DNA of 64,000 bases from Marisediminitalea aggregata (lineage in GTDB: Bacteria; Pseudomonadota; Gammaproteobacteria; Enterobacterales; Alteromonadaceae): contig NZ_FQWD01000007.1 of the NCBI RefSeq assembly GCF_900129565.1, positions 236,339 to 300,338 of the forward strand. Reading direction: 5' to 3'. The position numbers and the translations under genes were made by a program. Numbering within the stretch: position 1 is the first letter of the stretch; each line of letters starts with the position of its first letter. This document shows, one piece after another, positions 61,491 through 64,000 of this stretch. A model generated the notes under the pieces. The model searched no databases, had not been told where the DNA came from, and saw nothing but the letters and a program-made list of their open reading frames with translations.

Positions 61491-64000
61491 ATGCCAAACG
61501 ATTTTTCTCAAATACTTCAACGTCTTGATTCACAAAAGCTCTGGGACTTCCCCGGCGGCGTGCACCCTGACGGACGCAAGCATTTATCTAACCAATCAGC
61601 TATTGGTACTTTGCCGCTACCACAGACATTGGTAATTCCGGTGCGTCAGCACATTGGTACTGCAGGCAGTTGTTTGGTAGCGCCTGGCGATCAGGTATTA
61701 AAAGGTCAGACGCTGACACAAAGCCCGCACCCTTTTACGGTACCAGTACACGCACCGACCTCGGGCGAAGTGATAGCTATTGAAGAGCGCACCACAGCGC
61801 ATCCTAGTGGTCTGCCGGAGCTGTGCGTCGTTATCAAGCCGGATGGGCAAGAACAGTGGGCACCACTGAACCCGATAAAAGATTATACCCAGGCAGAACC
61901 GTCATCCCTGGTTGCTGCTATTTGCGATGCGGGCATTGCCGGTATGGGCGGCGCAGGCTTCCCGACTCACATTAAATCGACAGCCAGAAAAGCTGTCGAG
62001 TTTTTGATTATCAATGGTATTGAGTGCGAGCCCTATATCACGTCAGACGACAGACTAATGCGTGAGCACGCCTGGCAAATCCGGCAAGGAATCGATATTT
62101 TACGCCACTTGCTGTCACCGAAAGTAACGATCATTGGCGTCGAGGATAACAAACCTGAAGCCTTCGATGCTTTGAGTAAAGTGTGCGAAGACTGCCCGCA
62201 TATTCGTGTTGTGTCCATACCCACGAAATACCCCGCTGGGGGCGAAAAACAGCTTATTCAGGTGCTGACTGGTCGTGAAGTGCCTCGCGACGGGCTGCCT
62301 GCGGATATCGGCGTCATGATGTTTAATGTGGGCACCTGTTTTGCCATTGCTGACGCTATTTTGTATGGCAAACCTCTGATTCAGCGAGTCGTCACACTAA
62401 CTGGCGAAGCCCTTCAGCATCCGCAAAACGTATGGGCTCTTATCGGCACCCCGATACAAGCGCTATTAGCGCATGGCCAATATCAGCCCAAACGACAGGC
62501 AACGCCCACAGTTATTATGGGCGGGCCAATGATGGGGTTCACACTGCCTTCCGTCGATGTCCCTGTGGTTAAAACCACAAACTGTATTTTAGTACCGGCC
62601 AAGAAAGAGCTGCGTATTAATCAGCGGGAACTGGCCTGTATCCGCTGCAGCGCGTGTGCAGATGCCTGTCCGGCCAGCCTGCTGCCACAACAGCTGTACT
62701 GGCACAGCAAAGCCGGAGAGCTGGATAAAGCCGAAGAGTACAACTTGTTCGACTGTATTGAATGTGGTGCCTGCGCCTATGTTTGCCCAAGTGAAATTCC
62801 CCTTGTGCATTATTACCGCAAAGCTAAATCGCAAATTCGCATTCAGAAAGACGAAAAAGATAAAGCCGAAAAATCGAAGCAACGTTTTGAAGCACGCAAA
62901 GCGCGTCTGGAACGCGAAAAAGAAGAGCGGGAAGCGAAGCACAGACAAGCTGCGGAAGCCCGTAAACAAGCTATGCAGGCTCAACAAAACAAGGCTACAG
63001 CGGCAACTGAAGGCACCAGTGCGAATCCGGCAAAAGACAAGGTCGCTGCCGCATTAGCGAGAGCGAAAGCAAAAAAAGCTGCTCAGCAATCAGCGCCAAT
63101 AGCAGAAAACCAGGCTGCAGCCGACGCTGCAATGCCTGACACGTCGGCCACCGATACCAAACAAGACAAAGTAGCAGCCGCCATTGCCAGAGCCAAGGCA
63201 AAGAAAGCGCAACGTGCAAACGAGACAGCAGAGTCAGCACAACCGGATACCGACACGCAAACGCCAGAGACGACAGCTGGCCATGATGCCAATGCAGAGC
63301 GAAAGGCAAAGGTTGCGGCAGCAATAGCGCGAGCGAAAGCGAAAAAAGCAGCGGCACAACAAGGTGAAGTATCAGAGGTATCTGACGAAGCGGAACTGCC
63401 TGATACGCCAGCAGACACTGCAGATTCAGATACCGAAGCACTGAGCCCGGAAGCCCAGCGCAAAGCCAAAGTCGCCGCAGCCGTTGCCCGTGCAAAAGCC
63501 AAGAAAGCGGCAGCAGAAAAAGCATCTACAGACGAGACTGAAACACCAGAAGTATCGGCAGACGCAGAACAATCGGTTACACAATCAGACACGGCTGCGT
63601 CAGACGCCGAAGCACTGAGCCCGGAAGCTCAGCGCAAGGCGAAAATTGCCGCCGCGGTTGCTCGCGCCAAAGCCAAAAAAGCGGGTTCAGAAAAAGCATC
63701 TACAGACGAAACTGAAACACCAGAAGTATCGGCAGTCGCAGAACAGTCTGATACGTCAGCAGACACGGCTGATGGAGACGCCAAAGCACTGAGTCCGGAA
63801 GCTCAGCGCAAAGCCAAAATTGCTGCTGCGGTTGCTCGTGCAAAAGCCAAAAAAGCGGCTTCAGAAAAAGCATCTGCGGACGAAACTGAAACACCAGAGG
63901 TATCGGCAGACGCAGAACAATCGGATACGTCAGCAGACACGGCTGAGTCAGATACCGAAGCTCTTAGCCCTGAAGCTCAGCGCAAAGCAAAAATTGCCGC
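61491..64000 (+). CDS. rsxC: Electron transport complex subunit RsxC (RnfC), 3' end outside window
   Basis: This is the NADH-oxidising, FMN- and iron-sulfur-containing subunit of the Rsx complex. The frame opens MPNDFSQILQRLDSQ and stays open for 836 codons to the window edge. The glycine-rich segment GMGGAGFPTHIKS lies near residue 150. The 4Fe-4S motifs are CIRCSACADACP (Cys383 on) and CIECGACAYVCP (Cys422 on). After about residue 445 comes a highly charged Ala/Lys/Glu helix, then at least seven Ala-rich repeats that end beyond the window. The repeat tail is well known in gammaproteobacterial RsxC and varies in length. Confidence 0.95.
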   Translation, partial: MPNDFSQILQRLDSQKLWDFPGGVHPDGRKHLSNQSAIGTLPLPQTLVIPVRQHIGTAGSCLVAPGDQVLKGQTLTQSPHPFTVPVHAPTSGEVIAIEERTTAHPSGLPELCVVIKPDGQEQWAPLNPIKDYTQAEPSSLVAAICDAGIAGMGGAGFPTHIKSTARKAVEFLIINGIECEPYITSDDRLMREHAWQIRQGIDILRHLLSPKVTIIGVEDNKPEAFDALSKVCEDCPHIRVVSIPTKYPAGGEKQLIQVLTGREVPRDGLPADIGVMMFNVGTCFAIADAILYGKPLIQRVVTLTGEALQHPQNVWALIGTPIQALLAHGQYQPKRQATPTVIMGGPMMGFTLPSVDVPVVKTTNCILVPAKKELRINQRELACIRCSACADACPASLLPQQLYWHSKAGELDKAEEYNLFDCIECGACAYVCPSEIPLVHYYRKAKSQIRIQKDEKDKAEKSKQRFEARKARLEREKEEREAKHRQAAEARKQAMQAQQNKATAATEGTSANPAKDKVAAALARAKAKKAAQQSAPIAENQAAADAAMPDTSATDTKQDKVAAAIARAKAKKAQRANETAESAQPDTDTQTPETTAGHDANAERKAKVAAAIARAKAKKAAAQQGEVSEVSDEAELPDTPADTADSDTEALSPEAQRKAKVAAAVARAKAKKAAAEKASTDETETPEVSADAEQSVTQSDTAASDAEALSPEAQRKAKIAAAVARAKAKKAGSEKASTDETETPEVSAVAEQSDTSADTADGDAKALSPEAQRKAKIAAAVARAKAKKAASEKASADETETPEVSADAEQSDTSADTAESDTEALSPEAQRKAKIA
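63033..64000 (+). repeat. Tandem repeats in the rsxC tail
   Basis: A 16-residue core of the form KAKVAAAIARAKAKKA recurs at residues 515, 558, 605, 658, 716, 774 and 832. The distance grows from 43 to 47 to 53 residues and then settles at 58 residues (exactly 174 bp: 63459, 63633, 63807, 63981 for the same CGC codon). The last units are nearly identical in DNA, including the spacer with STDETETPEVSA, so they look recently duplicated. Confidence 0.93.

Noticed and set aside
63033..64000. CRISPR-like direct repeats
   Set aside because: The repeats keep the rsxC reading frame, have a 174-bp period with repeated spacers, and encode an Ala/Lys-rich protein tail.

Overview
The window reads as a chromosomal segment of a marine gammaproteobacterium of the order Alteromonadales (Alteromonas/Aestuariibacter-like). 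This rests on gene content and order (fadIJ, a Bat/MoxR operon, a sigma factor with a DUF3379 partner, uvrB next to tRNA-Asn and rsxABC, DUF3025, NatAB, queC/queE), roughly 50% GC, and a plant/algal polysaccharide locus with a large TonB-dependent receptor. The genus call is inference. No IS element, prophage, CRISPR array or rRNA was seen.

Layout. 1-1.7 kb: start of fadJ and all of fadI on the minus strand, with a FadR-like operator in front. 1.9-9.0 kb: a tightly packed MoxR-DUF58-DUF4381-BatA-BatB/C-BatD operon, then a DUF885 lipoprotein. 10.9-13.9 kb: an ECF-type sigma factor with a membrane-anchored DUF3379 partner, then putP. 14.2-19.6 kb: a sulfate activation operon cysD-cysC-cysQ-cysN plus an SLC13-type permease. 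19.7-22.6 kb: a REC-REC-GGDEF protein and a SatD/DUF3307 pair preceded by three dyads on an exact 28-bp period.

22.7-39.6 kb: a minus-strand xyloglucan-type saccharide locus, transcribed GH95 fucosidase, TonB receptor, flavin halogenase, degenerate halogenase paralogue, GH35 galactosidase, GH31 xylosidase with PA14 insert, and a GH3 glucosidase fused to an SGNH esterase. The enzymes together would import xyloglucan oligosaccharides and strip fucose, galactose, xylose, glucose and acetyl groups. No endo-xyloglucanase or dedicated regulator lies in the window. Palindromic operator-like sites lie in and upstream of the first gene.

39.6-51.5 kb: ordinary chromosomal genes (secreted protein of unknown function, NatAB exporter, Yip1 protein, DUF3025, M28 peptidase, asnB, a periplasmic binding-protein-like gene, divergent queE/queC, a LysR regulator). 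51.7-55.1 kb: a visibly AT-richer insert with a small membrane protein and an SF1 helicase ending in a restriction-endonuclease-like domain, a candidate defence gene. 55.2-58.9 kb: VF530 protein, uvrB and a MATE exporter. 58.9-59.9 kb is a gene-free AT-rich kilobase with three perfect DnaA-box consensus matches and several near matches. It leads into a strong sigma-70 promoter, two identical tRNA-Asn genes and rsxA-rsxB-rsxC. The last gene runs off the window inside an Ala/Lys-rich tandem repeat with a 174-bp period.
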